Source of the DNA: an uncultured Paracoccaceae bacterium
GTDB lineage: Bacteria; Pseudomonadota; Alphaproteobacteria; Rhodobacterales; Rhodobacteraceae
Assembly (NCBI GenBank): GCA_947496605.1
Contig: CANMDF010000004.1
Coordinates: 270,689-334,688 of the forward strand
Reading direction: 5' to 3'
Length of the DNA stretch: 64,000 bases
Part shown: positions 38,993 to 47,680 of the stretch, piece after piece
Position numbering within the stretch: the first letter of the stretch is position 1
Layout of the letters: the number at the start of each line of letters is the position of its first letter
Program-made: the position numbers and the translations under genes
Notes under the pieces: generated by a model
The model's database searches: none
Seen by the model: the letters and a program-made list of their open reading frames with translations, nothing else
Told to the model about the DNA's origin: nothing

Positions 38993-39859
38993 ATGCAAAC
39001 GAAAATCGGAATTATCGGCGGCTCTGGTATCTACAACATGGACGGTCTGGAAAATGCAGCTTGGGTATCGGCGGCTAGTCCTTGGGGAGCACCGTCGGAC
39101 GATATTTTGACGGGGCGATTGGGCGGCGTCGATATGGCCTTTTTGCCGCGCCATGGACGCGGGCATGTGCATTCGCCAACGACCGTGCCCTACCGTGCCA
39201 ATATTGACGCGCTTAAACGGATGGGCGTGACAGATATCATCAGCGTCAGCGCATGCGGGTCATTCCGTGAAGAAATGGCACCCGGTGATTTCGTTATTGT
39301 TGATCAGTTCATCGACCGCACATTCGCACGCGAGAAATCCTTCTTCGGCACAGGCTGCGTCGCCCATGTCAGTGTGGCGCACCCCACTTGCGAACGGCTC
39401 TCTGATGCGTGTGAAGCCGCTGGGCGCGACGCTGGCATCACCGTGCACCGTGGTGGCACCTACCTTGCCATGGAAGGCCCGCAGTTTTCATCCCAAGCGG
39501 AAAGCAAACTGTACCGTGATTGGGGCTGCGACGTGATCGGGATGACGAACATGCCCGAAGCCAAACTCGCCCGCGAGGCCGAGATTTGCTACGCCTCTAT
39601 CGCCATGGTCACCGACTATGACAGCTGGCACCCGGACCACGGCGCGGTAGACGTCAGCGACGTGATCAAGACGCTGCAAGGCAACGGGACAAAGGCGCAA
39701 GACCTGATCAGCCGCCTGCCCGCCCTACTCGGCCCCGACCGTATCCCTTGTCCACATGGCTGCGACCGCGCGTTGGAATACGCAGTGATGACAGCCCCAG
39801 AAAAACGCGACCCTGCGCTGGTCGCAAAACTCGACGCCATCGCAGGCCGTGTCCTTTAA
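38993..39859 (+). CDS. mtnP: S-methyl-5'-thioadenosine phosphorylase
   Basis: Cleaves methylthioadenosine with phosphate into adenine and methylthioribose-1-phosphate. 288 aa, nucleoside phosphorylase family 2. [14 protein letters not shown], the phosphate site [34 protein letters not shown] and [28 protein letters not shown] are intact; the Asp of TDYD contacts adenine in MTAP. The ATG at 38993 has AAGGTGG at good spacing. It is followed 14 bp later by apt, which recycles the adenine product. Confidence 0.93.
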   Translation: MQTKIGIIGGSGIYNMDGLENAAWVSAASPWGAPSDDILTGRLGGVDMAFLPRHGRGHVHSPTTVPYRANIDALKRMGVTDIISVSACGSFREEMAPGDFVIVDQFIDRTFAREKSFFGTGCVAHVSVAHPTCERLSDACEAAGRDAGITVHRGGTYLAMEGPQFSSQAESKLYRDWGCDVIGMTNMPEAKLAREAEICYASIAMVTDYDSWHPDHGAVDVSDVIKTLQGNGTKAQDLISRLPALLGPDRIPCPHGCDRALEYAVMTAPEKRDPALVAKLDAIAGRVL

Positions 39860-39873
39860 GAAAGCCTACACTC

Positions 39874-40404
39874 ATGAAAACCGTCCAAGACTACATCCGC
39901 ACGATCCCCGATTTCCCACATGAAGGGATCATGTTCCGCGATGTTACAACGCTGTTCAGCGATCCCCGCGGGTTCCGCATCGCGATTGACCAATTGCTAC
40001 ACCCCTACGCAGGGCAGCCCATCGACAAAGTCGTCGGATTAGAGGCGCGGGGTTTCATCCTTGGCGGGGCCATCGCGCACCAGCTTTCACTTGGCTTCGT
40101 GCCAATCCGCAAAAAAGGTAAACTGCCCGGCAAGACGATCGAACAGGACTACACGCTGGAATACGGCACCGCGACGATGGAAGTGCATGACGACGCACTG
40201 CAACCCGGCGAAAGGGTCCTGTTGGTAGATGACCTGCTTGCCACTGGTGGCACAGCTGAAGCGGGGATCAAACTGATTGAGCGGATGGGGGCCGAGGTGA
40301 TTGGCTGTGCCTTTGTCATTGATCTGCCTGACATAGGCGGGCGCAAAAAACTAGAAGGCATGGGCATGGACGTCCACGCATTATGTCAATTCGAAGGGGA
40401 CTAA
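39874..40404 (+). CDS. apt: Adenine phosphoribosyltransferase
   Basis: Converts adenine and PRPP to AMP. 176 aa from the ATG at 39874. [16 protein letters not shown] at the N-terminus, [30 protein letters not shown] and the PRPP motif [17 protein letters not shown] are all canonical. It completes an MTA salvage pair with the preceding phosphorylase. Copy 2 of the 32-bp repeat lies 9 bp after its stop. Confidence 0.96.
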   Translation: MKTVQDYIRTIPDFPHEGIMFRDVTTLFSDPRGFRIAIDQLLHPYAGQPIDKVVGLEARGFILGGAIAHQLSLGFVPIRKKGKLPGKTIEQDYTLEYGTATMEVHDDALQPGERVLLVDDLLATGGTAEAGIKLIERMGAEVIGCAFVIDLPDIGGRKKLEGMGMDVHALCQFEGD

Positions 40405-40412
40405 GCCTCTAT

Positions 40413-40444
40413 TTTCTATGTCCAATCAAACTTCCGCCGGAGGC
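40413..40444 (-). repeat. Copy 2 of the GCCTCCGGCGG intergenic repeat
   Basis: Identical over 32 bases to 6980-7011 and in the same orientation, 33 kb apart. Like copy 1 it sits in a short gap between convergent genes, here apt and the FAD-linked oxidase. Confidence 0.88.
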
Positions 40445-40452
40445 TACCATCG

Positions 40453-41865
40453 CTATCGGTGGCGCAATACTGCCCCGGGGTTCATAATACCCTGCGGGTC
40501 CAACGCGTCCTTAACCGCACGTAACATCGCAAGCTTGGCGGGGTCCCCATAGGTTTCCAAGTCCTTCACTTTCAACCGCCCGATCCCATGTTCGGCACTC
40601 ACTGAACCGTCCATCTCATGGACCAGATCGTGCACCACCCGTTTCACCTCGGGCCGCTCAGCTTCGTAGTCGGCACGCGATTTACCCGGCATTGGAAAAA
40701 CATTGTAGTGCAGGTTGCCATCGCCCAAATGCCCAAAACAATTGATCCGAAATGCGCCCACCTCTGCCAATGCCTGCTTGCCGCGATCAATAAACGTCGG
40801 GATCGCACTTAGGGGGATCGCGATATCGTGCGAACTGACCGATCCTATCCTGCGGTTTGCCTCTGGAATACTTTCGCGGATATGCCAGAAGGCGGCGCGT
40901 TGGGCATTGCTTTGCGCAATCGCACCGTCGGTGACCAGCCCTGCCGCAAAGGCAGTCTCAAACAGACCCTCTAGCGCCTCTTCCGGGCTTAAACCTGCAG
41001 GCAAACCGACGTCGATCAGCACCGACCATTCTGGAACATGCTCAAAGGGTTGCTTGAACGCTGGCCCCACCTCGTCCAGAAAGTCGAAACCTTGACGGTG
41101 CATGATTTCAAAGGCCGAAACACCTTCGCCAATCTGCGCACCAGCCATCGCCAAAAGGTCCAGAGCGGCAGCAGGTGAGGTAACCGCCATCATCGCAGCC
41201 CCAACACCAACAGGACGCGGTGCCAGCTTCAATGCAGCACCGGTGATGATCCCCAAAGTACCCTCTGCCCCGATCATCAGATTACGCAGATCATAACCAG
41301 TATTGTCTTTGCGCAAACGGGTCAGCCCGTGCCAGATCGATCCGTCCGGCCGCACCACCTCAAGCCCCAAACACTGTGCCCGAGCATTGCCATAACGCAG
41401 CACATTCACGCCGCCAGCGTTGGTTGACAGCAATCCACCAATCCGCGCCGACCCTTCTGATGCCAATGAAAGCGGGAACAATCGCCCCACATCCTCGGCC
41501 GCCTTTTGGACATCGGCAAGAATAACGCCCGCATCGCAGACAAGGACATTTTCAGACGGGTAAACGTCGCGGATGCGGTTCATACGTTCCAATGACAGCA
41601 CGACCGGTGTCGGCCCCTCATCAGATAGCTGCCCACCGACAAGCCCTGTACCACCGCTGTAAGGCACGATAGGCACACCAGCATCTGCACAAGTCTGCAC
41701 TACCAAGGCAACTTCCTCAGTCGTGCCCGGCGCAACCACAAACCCCTGCCCTGCCCAGCGCCCGCGCGGTTCATTCAGATATGGCGCGTGATCGTCTTTG
41801 AACGCAGCGGCGGACAAAAGCGCGCGCAGGCTATCTTGGAACGCAGGCGTGGCTGGGTTGAGCAT
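40453..41865 (-). CDS. FAD-linked 2-hydroxyacid oxidase/dehydrogenase, GlcD type
   Basis: 470 aa. The FAD-binding PCMH domain (residues about 40-220) has VPYSGGTGLVGGQ and GSARIGGLLSTNAGGVNVLRYGNARAQCLGLEVV; the C-terminal domain ends in CFGHLGDGNLHYNVF and VSAEHGIGRLK, the His-rich metal/substrate site of the D-lactate, D-2-hydroxyglutarate and glycolate dehydrogenase group. AAGGGGACC precedes the ATG. It is the last gene of the long leftward series and lies 60 bp after the MetE-like gene, so it may oxidise a hydroxyacid produced by that pathway, or be independent. Confidence 0.85.
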   Translation of the reverse strand: MLNPATPAFQDSLRALLSAAAFKDDHAPYLNEPRGRWAGQGFVVAPGTTEEVALVVQTCADAGVPIVPYSGGTGLVGGQLSDEGPTPVVLSLERMNRIRDVYPSENVLVCDAGVILADVQKAAEDVGRLFPLSLASEGSARIGGLLSTNAGGVNVLRYGNARAQCLGLEVVRPDGSIWHGLTRLRKDNTGYDLRNLMIGAEGTLGIITGAALKLAPRPVGVGAAMMAVTSPAAALDLLAMAGAQIGEGVSAFEIMHRQGFDFLDEVGPAFKQPFEHVPEWSVLIDVGLPAGLSPEEALEGLFETAFAAGLVTDGAIAQSNAQRAAFWHIRESIPEANRRIGSVSSHDIAIPLSAIPTFIDRGKQALAEVGAFRINCFGHLGDGNLHYNVFPMPGKSRADYEAERPEVKRVVHDLVHEMDGSVSAEHGIGRLKVKDLETYGDPAKLAMLRAVKDALDPQGIMNPGAVLRHR

Positions 41866-41925
41866 GTGAGGTCCCCTTCAGGTTACCACGCTACATGGTC
41901 CAAAACCACGGCGCGTCCAACCCGT

Positions 41926-43050
41926 TTAGCTGGCCAATGCCGCCCCTTCGGACAATGCGCCCAGCTTGGCATAAGCAATTTCTGGATCAACCGCGCCAAA
42001 GCCTGCAAATGTACCAAACCCGCAATCTGATCCGGCGATGACCCGATCTGCGCCGACTATATTTACGAAACGGCTTACACGTTCGGCGACCAGTTCTGGA
42101 TGTTCGACAAAGTTCGTTGTCGTATCTACCACTCCCGGCACCAACACCTTGTTATCAGGGATGTCTTTCGCGCGATCGCGGAAGACCGACCATTCATGAC
42201 CATGGCGTGGGTTGGACGTTTCAAACAGTACATACTGCGATTTTGTCGACATCAGCGTGTCGAACATCTTGGACATTGGGATGTCGCAGACGTGTGGGCC
42301 CTCGTAGTTGCCCCAACAGATGTGAACGCGGACTTTTTCGGCGGGCACATCTGACAGCGCGTGGTTCAAAGCCTCTACGTGGCTCGCTGCGATCTTGAGA
42401 AATTCATCATCGGACAAATCGTTAAACAACATATGACGCGACAGTGCGAGGTCAGGACAGTCGAGCTGTAGATCAAGACCAGAGGCTACGATTGTCTCGT
42501 ATTCCGTCTTCATCGCATCGGCCAAGGCAGCCAAATAAGCTTCACGTGTTTTGTAGAAATCGTTTTGCAAAAACAAAGAGATAACACCGGGAGAAGCAGC
42601 GTTCATGAAGCCGCGTTCTGCACCATGTTCGGCCATCGCACTCTTGAGGTTGGCAATGTCTTTTTCTAACTCACCTTGCCCTTTGGACTTTACCTCGTTG
42701 ACGCACATTGGGCGTGCGTATTGCGGGGTGCCGCCGTCGTCCGCTAAGCGTTTGAGAAAGCTCGGAAATTGCTTAAGGTCCGCAGGTGCGTTGCGCGGGC
42801 TATCGCCGTCAAAGCCAGTGTAGCGGTCTTTGACATAGGTCGCGTAGCTGATCTTGGATGTCTCACCATCGCTGACGATATCAACGCCTGCATCCACCTG
42901 TTTCTTCACGGTTTCTGAGACCGCCGCCGTCATTGCAGCATCGAAGGCACTCGCGTCATAGGGCTCATCATTTTCACGGGCGAAGATGAAATCCACGACT
43001 TCTTGGGTACGCGGCAAAGAGCCTACGTGGGTTGTTAAGACTTTCGACAT
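41926..43050 (-). CDS. MetE C-terminal-domain-like methyltransferase
   Basis: 374 aa, a single TIM barrel of the cobalamin-independent methionine synthase catalytic family (Meth_synt_2). The N-terminus MSKVLTTHVGSLPRTQEVVDF is typical of short MetE paralogues. Zinc ligands are kept: H243-x-C245 in VRVHICWGNYEG, the Glu of LFETSNPRHGHEW, and the Cys of AGSDCGFGTFAG. Lacking the N-terminal half of MetE, it may accept methyl or alkyl groups from something other than methyltetrahydropteroyl-glutamate. Its position inside the LacI-controlled locus suggests a role in processing a methylated or alkylated substrate (inference). A 32-bp array of inverted half sites lies just upstream. Confidence 0.82.
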   Translation of the reverse strand: MSKVLTTHVGSLPRTQEVVDFIFARENDEPYDASAFDAAMTAAVSETVKKQVDAGVDIVSDGETSKISYATYVKDRYTGFDGDSPRNAPADLKQFPSFLKRLADDGGTPQYARPMCVNEVKSKGQGELEKDIANLKSAMAEHGAERGFMNAASPGVISLFLQNDFYKTREAYLAALADAMKTEYETIVASGLDLQLDCPDLALSRHMLFNDLSDDEFLKIAASHVEALNHALSDVPAEKVRVHICWGNYEGPHVCDIPMSKMFDTLMSTKSQYVLFETSNPRHGHEWSVFRDRAKDIPDNKVLVPGVVDTTTNFVEHPELVAERVSRFVNIVGADRVIAGSDCGFGTFAGFGAVDPEIAYAKLGALSEGAALAS

Positions 43051-43077
43051 TTCATCATCCTCTTAAGTATGTATTGC

Positions 43078-43109
43078 GTACAGAACCTGTACATATGCTG
43101 TACGTACAG
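43078..43109. promoter_or_regulatory. Array of four GTACAG/CTGTAC half sites
   Basis: GTACAG-AAC-CTGTAC (43078-43092) is followed five bases later by the perfect 12-bp palindrome CTGTACGTACAG (43098-43109). Four copies of one hexamer in alternating orientation within 32 bp is a typical operator layout. It ends 28 bp before the MetE-like start codon, in the 77-bp gap after the cupin gene. It does not resemble the LacI operators at 51.7-51.8 kb, so a second regulator is implied. Confidence 0.55.
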
Positions 43110-43127
43110 CTGTCATCGCGCAGGTTG

Positions 43128-44093
43128 TTAACCTTTCCAAGTCGCTCCGGCAGGATCACCTGTTGCGACAATATGGTAAAGGCTAGCCTCACCTGTCATT
43201 GACGGCACAACACTGTGGGCCACGTTTTCAGGCACAGACATCGTGTCACCCGGGGCCAGCGTTGCCGCCCCACCGTCCCACGTCACTTTCCAATGCCCGC
43301 GCATTGGCATCAAAACTGATGGATAAGGGTGGGTGTGTTTGGCATCCGTCGCAGAGCCGCGCGTGATGAAATCAATCTCAAACCCCGGTTTGTCGCGCAG
43401 GATGCCGTTTTGACCGATGACTTTCGCAGGGCTTTTGTCGGCCAATGCGTACATATCCCAATAACGCGCCACATGGTTGGGCAAAACGTCAGCCGTGGTT
43501 GGTTCTGGTCGTTTGGCCAATTCTGCGTCGGACATCAGCGGCATCGGGGCAACCCCTTCGGGCAGCTGTTGCTGACGCTTGGTGTCGTAGAGCTTACCAT
43601 TATCGCCCAAGATCAAACCGTGATCTGCTGCGTCTTCGATCACTTGCGGTGCCCACATCACACCGCCGCCTGCATCGTCACCGCCTAAGACGGCCATGAT
43701 CATACCGTAGTCGGTGCCGATGTTCTCAAATCCGCGAAAAATACCCGTTGGGATGTTAAAGATATCACCCTCTTCCAAGATGACTTCGCCCGCGTCACCC
43801 CAGCGCCCCCAAAAGAAACGCCACTTGCCAGAAAGGACAAAGAAGACTTCCGCCGTATGATGATCATGCAAGGAATTGCGGACGCGCGGCGGCTGGCCTG
43901 CAGCCCCGATGTTGAATCCATGTGGGATGCCGATATGGACGTGTTGATCTGGGCTTTCAGAGACCCCACCACCGATGATGGTGAAGTTCTCTTTTTGGTC
44001 GGACCCCGGTGTGTGCGCATCAATAAAAGCTGTCTTGCAGGGCTGCAGATCGCCATAGCGGACGATGCGGGATTCCATCTCAGTAGGTGTCAT
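43128..44093 (-). CDS. Two-domain cupin protein
   Basis: 321 aa bicupin. Cupin 1 (about residues 70-140) has SLHDHHTAEVFFVLSGKWRFFWG and GDIFNIPTGIFRGFEN; cupin 2 (about 245-310) has KHTHPYPSVLMPMRGHWKVTW and LAPGDTMSVPENVAHSV. Both keep plausible His metal ligands, with H-x-H-H and H-x-H. The fold suits dioxygenases, isomerases or lyases acting on small acids or sugars. GAGGAAAAG precedes the start. It lies between a SnoaL-like gene and the MetE-like gene on the same strand, with 63- and 77-bp gaps that both carry palindromes. Confidence 0.82.
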   Translation of the reverse strand: MTPTEMESRIVRYGDLQPCKTAFIDAHTPGSDQKENFTIIGGGVSESPDQHVHIGIPHGFNIGAAGQPPRVRNSLHDHHTAEVFFVLSGKWRFFWGRWGDAGEVILEEGDIFNIPTGIFRGFENIGTDYGMIMAVLGGDDAGGGVMWAPQVIEDAADHGLILGDNGKLYDTKRQQQLPEGVAPMPLMSDAELAKRPEPTTADVLPNHVARYWDMYALADKSPAKVIGQNGILRDKPGFEIDFITRGSATDAKHTHPYPSVLMPMRGHWKVTWDGGAATLAPGDTMSVPENVAHSVVPSMTGEASLYHIVATGDPAGATWKG

Positions 44094-44120
44094 GTCTTCT
44101 TTTCCTCTTGCGATGTGACA

Positions 44121-44168
44121 CCGAATTTCTGGAAATTCGGTCGGTTCGTCAGAACTCTAGAATTCTGA
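44121..44168. promoter_or_regulatory. Two adjacent palindromes between the SnoaL-like and cupin genes
   Basis: CCGAATTTCTGGAAATTCGG (44121-44140) is a 9+2+9 perfect inverted repeat. Eight bases on, TCAGAACTCTAGAATTCTGA (44149-44168) is a 20-base near-perfect palindrome that straddles the SnoaL-like stop codon. Either could be an operator for the cupin/MetE part or an RNA hairpin between cistrons. Confidence 0.4.
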
Positions 44169-45143
44169 CTGCATCAAGATTTGTTTCCAGATCGCGATTT
44201 CGTCGTAGAGTGCAAATTCACGGCGTAGGCCCACACCATCGGGACCATATGGTCCAAACTCTGCATGGCACATGCCCATAACGTGGATGTTTGCGCCAGT
44301 AGGCTCGCCGAAACTGCCCCAGCCTTCGTGTTTGCCATCCAGCGACCAGCGGATTGCAGCGCGGGGGGAGAGCATATCAGCGTCCATGCCGATTTGGTGG
44401 TGAATTTTGAACTCTGCGTGCGGGAAAGATGACCGCAAGCCAACCCAAAATTCGAGGATGCCTTCCCAACCGACGGCACGTTTGGCCCCCGCATATTCAC
44501 CTATGCAGGCACGGTCATAGCTTTCGCGGATATGCGTAAAATCGTGGTTCATGATACGCGTAAGCGTGTCGGCATAGCGTTGACCCCAAGGGTTGTCATT
44601 GCCAGTGCCATGATAGCCGCCATCCACATCTATAGCCGGCGTGAAGGGTTTTTTGGCCGACGCCGCTCCGCCTTCGCGTGCGATCAGTTCTGCTGCATAA
44701 TCGCGTGGGTCCAGCCCCAACTGCCGGACAATACCGCCATAATCACGCACCAGCCATTCGTCATAGATGGTGTCTTCTTTGGCCGCACAATCGGCAATCA
44801 CATAGGCATGCCATTGTTTACCCGATGCAGGACCAAACTGCCCGTCACGGGTGTGCGTTGCCCTTGTGTGCAGGCGGTGCGATGACAGATAGCCTGTATT
44901 TTCATCGCCCGACCAGATCACGTCTTCGCCCAAAAGTTCGCGGTCGGGGAATTCGTTGATCGTGGCCATTGTCGCTGCGATCACATCCTGATTGCCCATG
45001 CTGATCCCCATCGGCGAGCGCACAGGGATATCAGGCGCATAATAGTGATTCAGTGTACCGACGCCGCGGTCCTCCCAAATCTCTTTGGTGATCCCGATGA
45101 TATAGTCAGGGAAATCTTTCCAGCGGTTGGAAAAACCTTTCAT
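44157..45143 (-). CDS. Two-domain SnoaL/NTF2-like protein (A)
   Basis: 328 aa built of two NTF2-like (SnoaL polyketide-cyclase type) cone folds, about residues 8-145 and 185-325. Features are HYYAPDIPVRSPMGISMGNQDVIAATMATINEFPD in domain 1 and RIMNHDFTHIRESYDRACIGEYAGAKRAVGWEGILEFWVGLRSSFPHAEFKIHH in domain 2. The fold supports isomerases, dehydratases and aldolase-like cyclases acting on small substrates with an acid/His pair. It overlaps the LacI gene by 4 bp, so it is part of the operon. It is one of four such proteins in this locus; its sequence is the most divergent of them. Confidence 0.78.
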   Translation of the reverse strand: MKGFSNRWKDFPDYIIGITKEIWEDRGVGTLNHYYAPDIPVRSPMGISMGNQDVIAATMATINEFPDRELLGEDVIWSGDENTGYLSSHRLHTRATHTRDGQFGPASGKQWHAYVIADCAAKEDTIYDEWLVRDYGGIVRQLGLDPRDYAAELIAREGGAASAKKPFTPAIDVDGGYHGTGNDNPWGQRYADTLTRIMNHDFTHIRESYDRACIGEYAGAKRAVGWEGILEFWVGLRSSFPHAEFKIHHQIGMDADMLSPRAAIRWSLDGKHEGWGSFGEPTGANIHVMGMCHAEFGPYGPDGVGLRREFALYDEIAIWKQILMQSEF

Positions 45144-46144
45144 ATGTTTGGTCCTTTGGTCGTGCCGCGCTGGATCAGCGGGCTATGAATTTCAATGCGT
45201 TGTGTGGGTGTTGATGGGTCTTCGATCCGGGTCAGAAGCGTATCAACGGTGGCTTCGACCATGCGGTTTAAGGGTTGGCGCATGGTGCTTAGGTTGTAGG
45301 CGGGCCATGCGGCCAGAGGCACATCGTCATAGCCGACGATTGCGACGTCATCCGGCACGCTTAGCCCCATTTCCTGTCGCAGTGTGTCCAAGACCGCAAA
45401 AGCCATGTGGTCGTTGCCTACGAAAATAGCCTGCGGTGGATTGGCGCTTTCCATCATGGTTTGGGCTGCTGCGGCGGCTGTTTCGCGGTCAAACATGCCA
45501 TCAAGGATCAATGGCTCGATACCTTTCGCTGTGAGCGTCTCAAAAAAACCTGCTTGCCTGTCGCGCCCAGTCGATGACCCAGACCAGCCGCTGATATGAC
45601 CCAACCGCGTATGACCACAGGACAAAAGAAACTCTGCAACAGCGCGTCCGCCAGCTTTGTTTGCTGAGGTGACCGAGGAAATGGCGGCACCTTCTTGACC
45701 GCGGTTGAACATCACCACGGGAATGCCAGCAGCCGCACAGCGTTTCGTCAGGTCATTGGTCATGCCAACCGAAGCTGTGATGATACCATCGACCTGATAA
45801 TCGAGCAGTTCCTGCATCACCTCTTCTGATGCGCCCTGGCTGTTGGACGCGCTGAAGACCAGAATATGGTAACCTTTTTCCTGCAACGCATTCGACAGAA
45901 GTTGAAGCGCCAACGGGTAGAATTGATTGTCCAGATAAGCCACGACCAACCCGATGATCCGGCTTTTGCCTGTGATCATCGCACGCGCCATCATGTTGGG
46001 GCGGTAGCCCAGCTCGGCCGCGGCTTTGCGCACCTTGGCGATTGTCTTGGCACTCGCTGACGCGCCCGGCGTAAAGACCCGGCTGACCGCCGATTGGCTG
46101 ACGCCTGCGCGTTCGGCGACTTGGAGAGAGGTGATCTTTTCCAT
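45140..46144 (-). CDS. LacI-family transcriptional regulator
   Basis: 334 aa. The N-terminal helix-turn-helix is SLQVAERAGVSQSAVSRVFTPG (about residues 6-27), followed by the hinge region GYRPNMMARAM, where the Leu that usually wedges into the operator centre is Met. The periplasmic-binding-like effector domain (65-330) has IIGLVVAYLDNQFYPLALQLL, VMFNRG and VAIVGYDDVPLAAW. It sits inside the leftward operon between the SDR and SnoaL-like genes with 1- and 4-bp overlaps. The most likely targets are the twin operators at 51698-51713 and 51822-51837, making it a self-regulated sugar-type repressor or activator. Confidence 0.93.
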   Translation of the reverse strand: MEKITSLQVAERAGVSQSAVSRVFTPGASASAKTIAKVRKAAAELGYRPNMMARAMITGKSRIIGLVVAYLDNQFYPLALQLLSNALQEKGYHILVFSASNSQGASEEVMQELLDYQVDGIITASVGMTNDLTKRCAAAGIPVVMFNRGQEGAAISSVTSANKAGGRAVAEFLLSCGHTRLGHISGWSGSSTGRDRQAGFFETLTAKGIEPLILDGMFDRETAAAAAQTMMESANPPQAIFVGNDHMAFAVLDTLRQEMGLSVPDDVAIVGYDDVPLAAWPAYNLSTMRQPLNRMVEATVDTLLTRIEDPSTPTQRIEIHSPLIQRGTTKGPNI

Positions 46145-46908
46145 CAGTCTGCCGTCCAGCCTCCGTCAATCAACAAATGCGTGCCAGTCATCAAAGCAGA
46201 GGCGTCCGACGCAAGGTAAACCACAGGACCCATCATATCGGTCACTTCGCCAACCCGCCCAAGTTTGATCTTATCCATGATCCACGCAACCCGGTCAGGG
46301 TTACTGAAAGTCTGTTCTGTCAGCGGCGTGCGAATAAAGGTCGGGCAAATCGTATTCACGCGGATGCCTTGCTTGCCCCACTCAATCGCCATGGCTTTGG
46401 TAAATCCTTCGACGGCGAATTTCGTGCCGCAATAGACCGCGCGATCTATCCCGCCGACATGAGCCATTTGGCTGGTGATGTTTATCAGGCTGCCGGGTTT
46501 GCCTGCAGCAAGCAGACCCTTAGCCACGGCGCGTGTCAGAAAGTATGCGCCTTTAAAGTTGATATCAGAAACGGCATCGAAATCGGATTCCGCTGTCTCA
46601 ATCGCGGGCGAATGGATCGCGAGCCCTGCAGAGTTCACCAAGACGTCGAAAGGACCGTGCTCTGCGACGGATGCCTCAGTGCTTGCGATGTCGGCCACGT
46701 CCATTGTGATGGCGTCGGCTTGGAGTCCTGCCGTGCGCATCTCTTGCACCACACCGTCCAATTTGGCGGCGTTACGGGCTGACAAGGTGACAGCGGCCCC
46801 GACTTCGGCCAAAGCAACGGCACAGGCAAGGCCAATGCCAGATGATCCACCGGCCACAAGTGCGCGTTTGCCGTCGAGCCGGAAAGATGGGGTGGTGGGC
46901 AATGTCAT
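46144..46908 (-). CDS. Short-chain dehydrogenase/reductase (locus enzyme)
   Basis: 254 aa classical SDR. Cofactor motif VAGGSSGIGLACAVAL (about 18-33), VNSAGLAIHS for N-A-G, catalytic Ser in ITSQMAH, Y-x-x-x-K in YCGTKFAVEGFTKAMAIEWGKQGIRVN, and the C-terminal TGTHLLIDGGWTAD. It is most like polyol, gluconate or 3-ketoacyl-type SDRs. Its start overlaps the M15-like gene by 4 bp (ATGA) and its stop shares a base with the LacI start, placing it firmly in the operon as a probable oxidation or reduction step for the imported compound. Confidence 0.9.
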   Translation of the reverse strand: MTLPTTPSFRLDGKRALVAGGSSGIGLACAVALAEVGAAVTLSARNAAKLDGVVQEMRTAGLQADAITMDVADIASTEASVAEHGPFDVLVNSAGLAIHSPAIETAESDFDAVSDINFKGAYFLTRAVAKGLLAAGKPGSLINITSQMAHVGGIDRAVYCGTKFAVEGFTKAMAIEWGKQGIRVNTICPTFIRTPLTEQTFSNPDRVAWIMDKIKLGRVGEVTDMMGPVVYLASDASALMTGTHLLIDGGWTAD

Positions 46909-47648
46909 GGTGTGGCTCTTTGGTTGTGGCCTTCGGCGCCTCCGGCGGGCGTTTTCGGACCAAGACGCAGAAAAGATGATGGCAGCGGAGGGTATGTAAT
47001 ACCCTGAAACGGCGGAAAGTCAGCATAACGCGCACGGCGTTCTGCATGATCTTCAGGCGGTGGGGTGCGTGCATGCACCAGTTTACCAAGAGGGCGCACA
47101 TAGCTGGAGATTGTGCGTGTAGGATCTTCCCGCCATGTCAGATTAAAAGCGGCCAGTTTGGGGAAGAAATACATGTCGTGATAAGGCAGATGGTCGTGGA
47201 TCCAGTACGCGAGATCACGCCAGTCACGTCCATGCGCGTATTGATCCGAAAACCACGGCACAACGATGCTTGCGCAAGCACCCATGCGCCCTTTGGCATC
47301 GCGGATGTCCCAAATATGGCCTGCGTAATTGGCCACGTTGCGTGCGCAGCGTTGAGGCTTGGCCTGCGTCGCGCCGTAATGGTTCAGCGTTGGAGAGCGA
47401 TAGGCGGAGCGCACGGCGATGGGGCCGAAGGTGTCCGTGAGCGGATCAAGCAAGTCTTGGCATAGCCTTTCACCCGCGGCGATCGCTAGGTTTGGATCAT
47501 TGGGAATGTTGGGGATGGCGTGAAAGTTGCCGATCTCGGAGTAGAGGAAGTCCCGCATGAAAAAGTGCTTTGAGAGACGCACCCGTCCGAGGTCTTCAAG
47601 ACTGCTGTAACTTTTGGGTTTGCGTCTGTTGGTGCGTGTGGATTCCAT
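46905..47648 (-). CDS. Peptidase M15-like protein, non-catalytic or divergent
   Basis: 247 aa, no signal peptide. SKHFFMRDFLYSE, FGPIAVRSAYRSPTLNHYGATQ and YAGHIWDIRD follow the plan of M15 (D-Ala-D-Ala carboxypeptidase / VanY) domains, where Y-R-S-x-x-x-N and S-x-H-x-x-G-x-A-x-D occur. The HxxGxAxD site is altered to HIWDIRD, so activity is uncertain. Its role in a catabolic locus is unclear. The last 20 or so codons (GPKTPAGGAEGHNQ...) are formed by copy 3 of the intergenic repeat, so the C-terminus may be a later addition. Copy 4 lies just upstream of the gene. Confidence 0.6.
   Translation of the reverse strand: MESTRTNRRKPKSYSSLEDLGRVRLSKHFFMRDFLYSEIGNFHAIPNIPNDPNLAIAAGERLCQDLLDPLTDTFGPIAVRSAYRSPTLNHYGATQAKPQRCARNVANYAGHIWDIRDAKGRMGACASIVVPWFSDQYAHGRDWRDLAYWIHDHLPYHDMYFFPKLAAFNLTWREDPTRTISSYVRPLGKLVHARTPPPEDHAERRARYADFPPFQGITYPPLPSSFLRLGPKTPAGGAEGHNQRATP
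46938..46980 (+). repeat. Copy 3 of the GCCTCCGGCGG repeat, inside the M15-like coding region
   Basis: Starts GCCTCCGGCGGGCGTTTTCG and ends AAAAGATGAT, matching the layout of copy 4 with an insertion. It encodes part of the C-terminal tail of the M15-like protein on the opposite strand. Confidence 0.65.
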
Positions 47649-47680
47649 ATCAAAGCGCCCTGCCCGCGGAAAGCTGAGGA

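Noticed and set aside
43051..43127. Riboswitch upstream of the MetE-like gene
   Set aside because: The 77-bp gap is too short for a cobalamin or SAM-I riboswitch and contains palindromic operator-like repeats instead.
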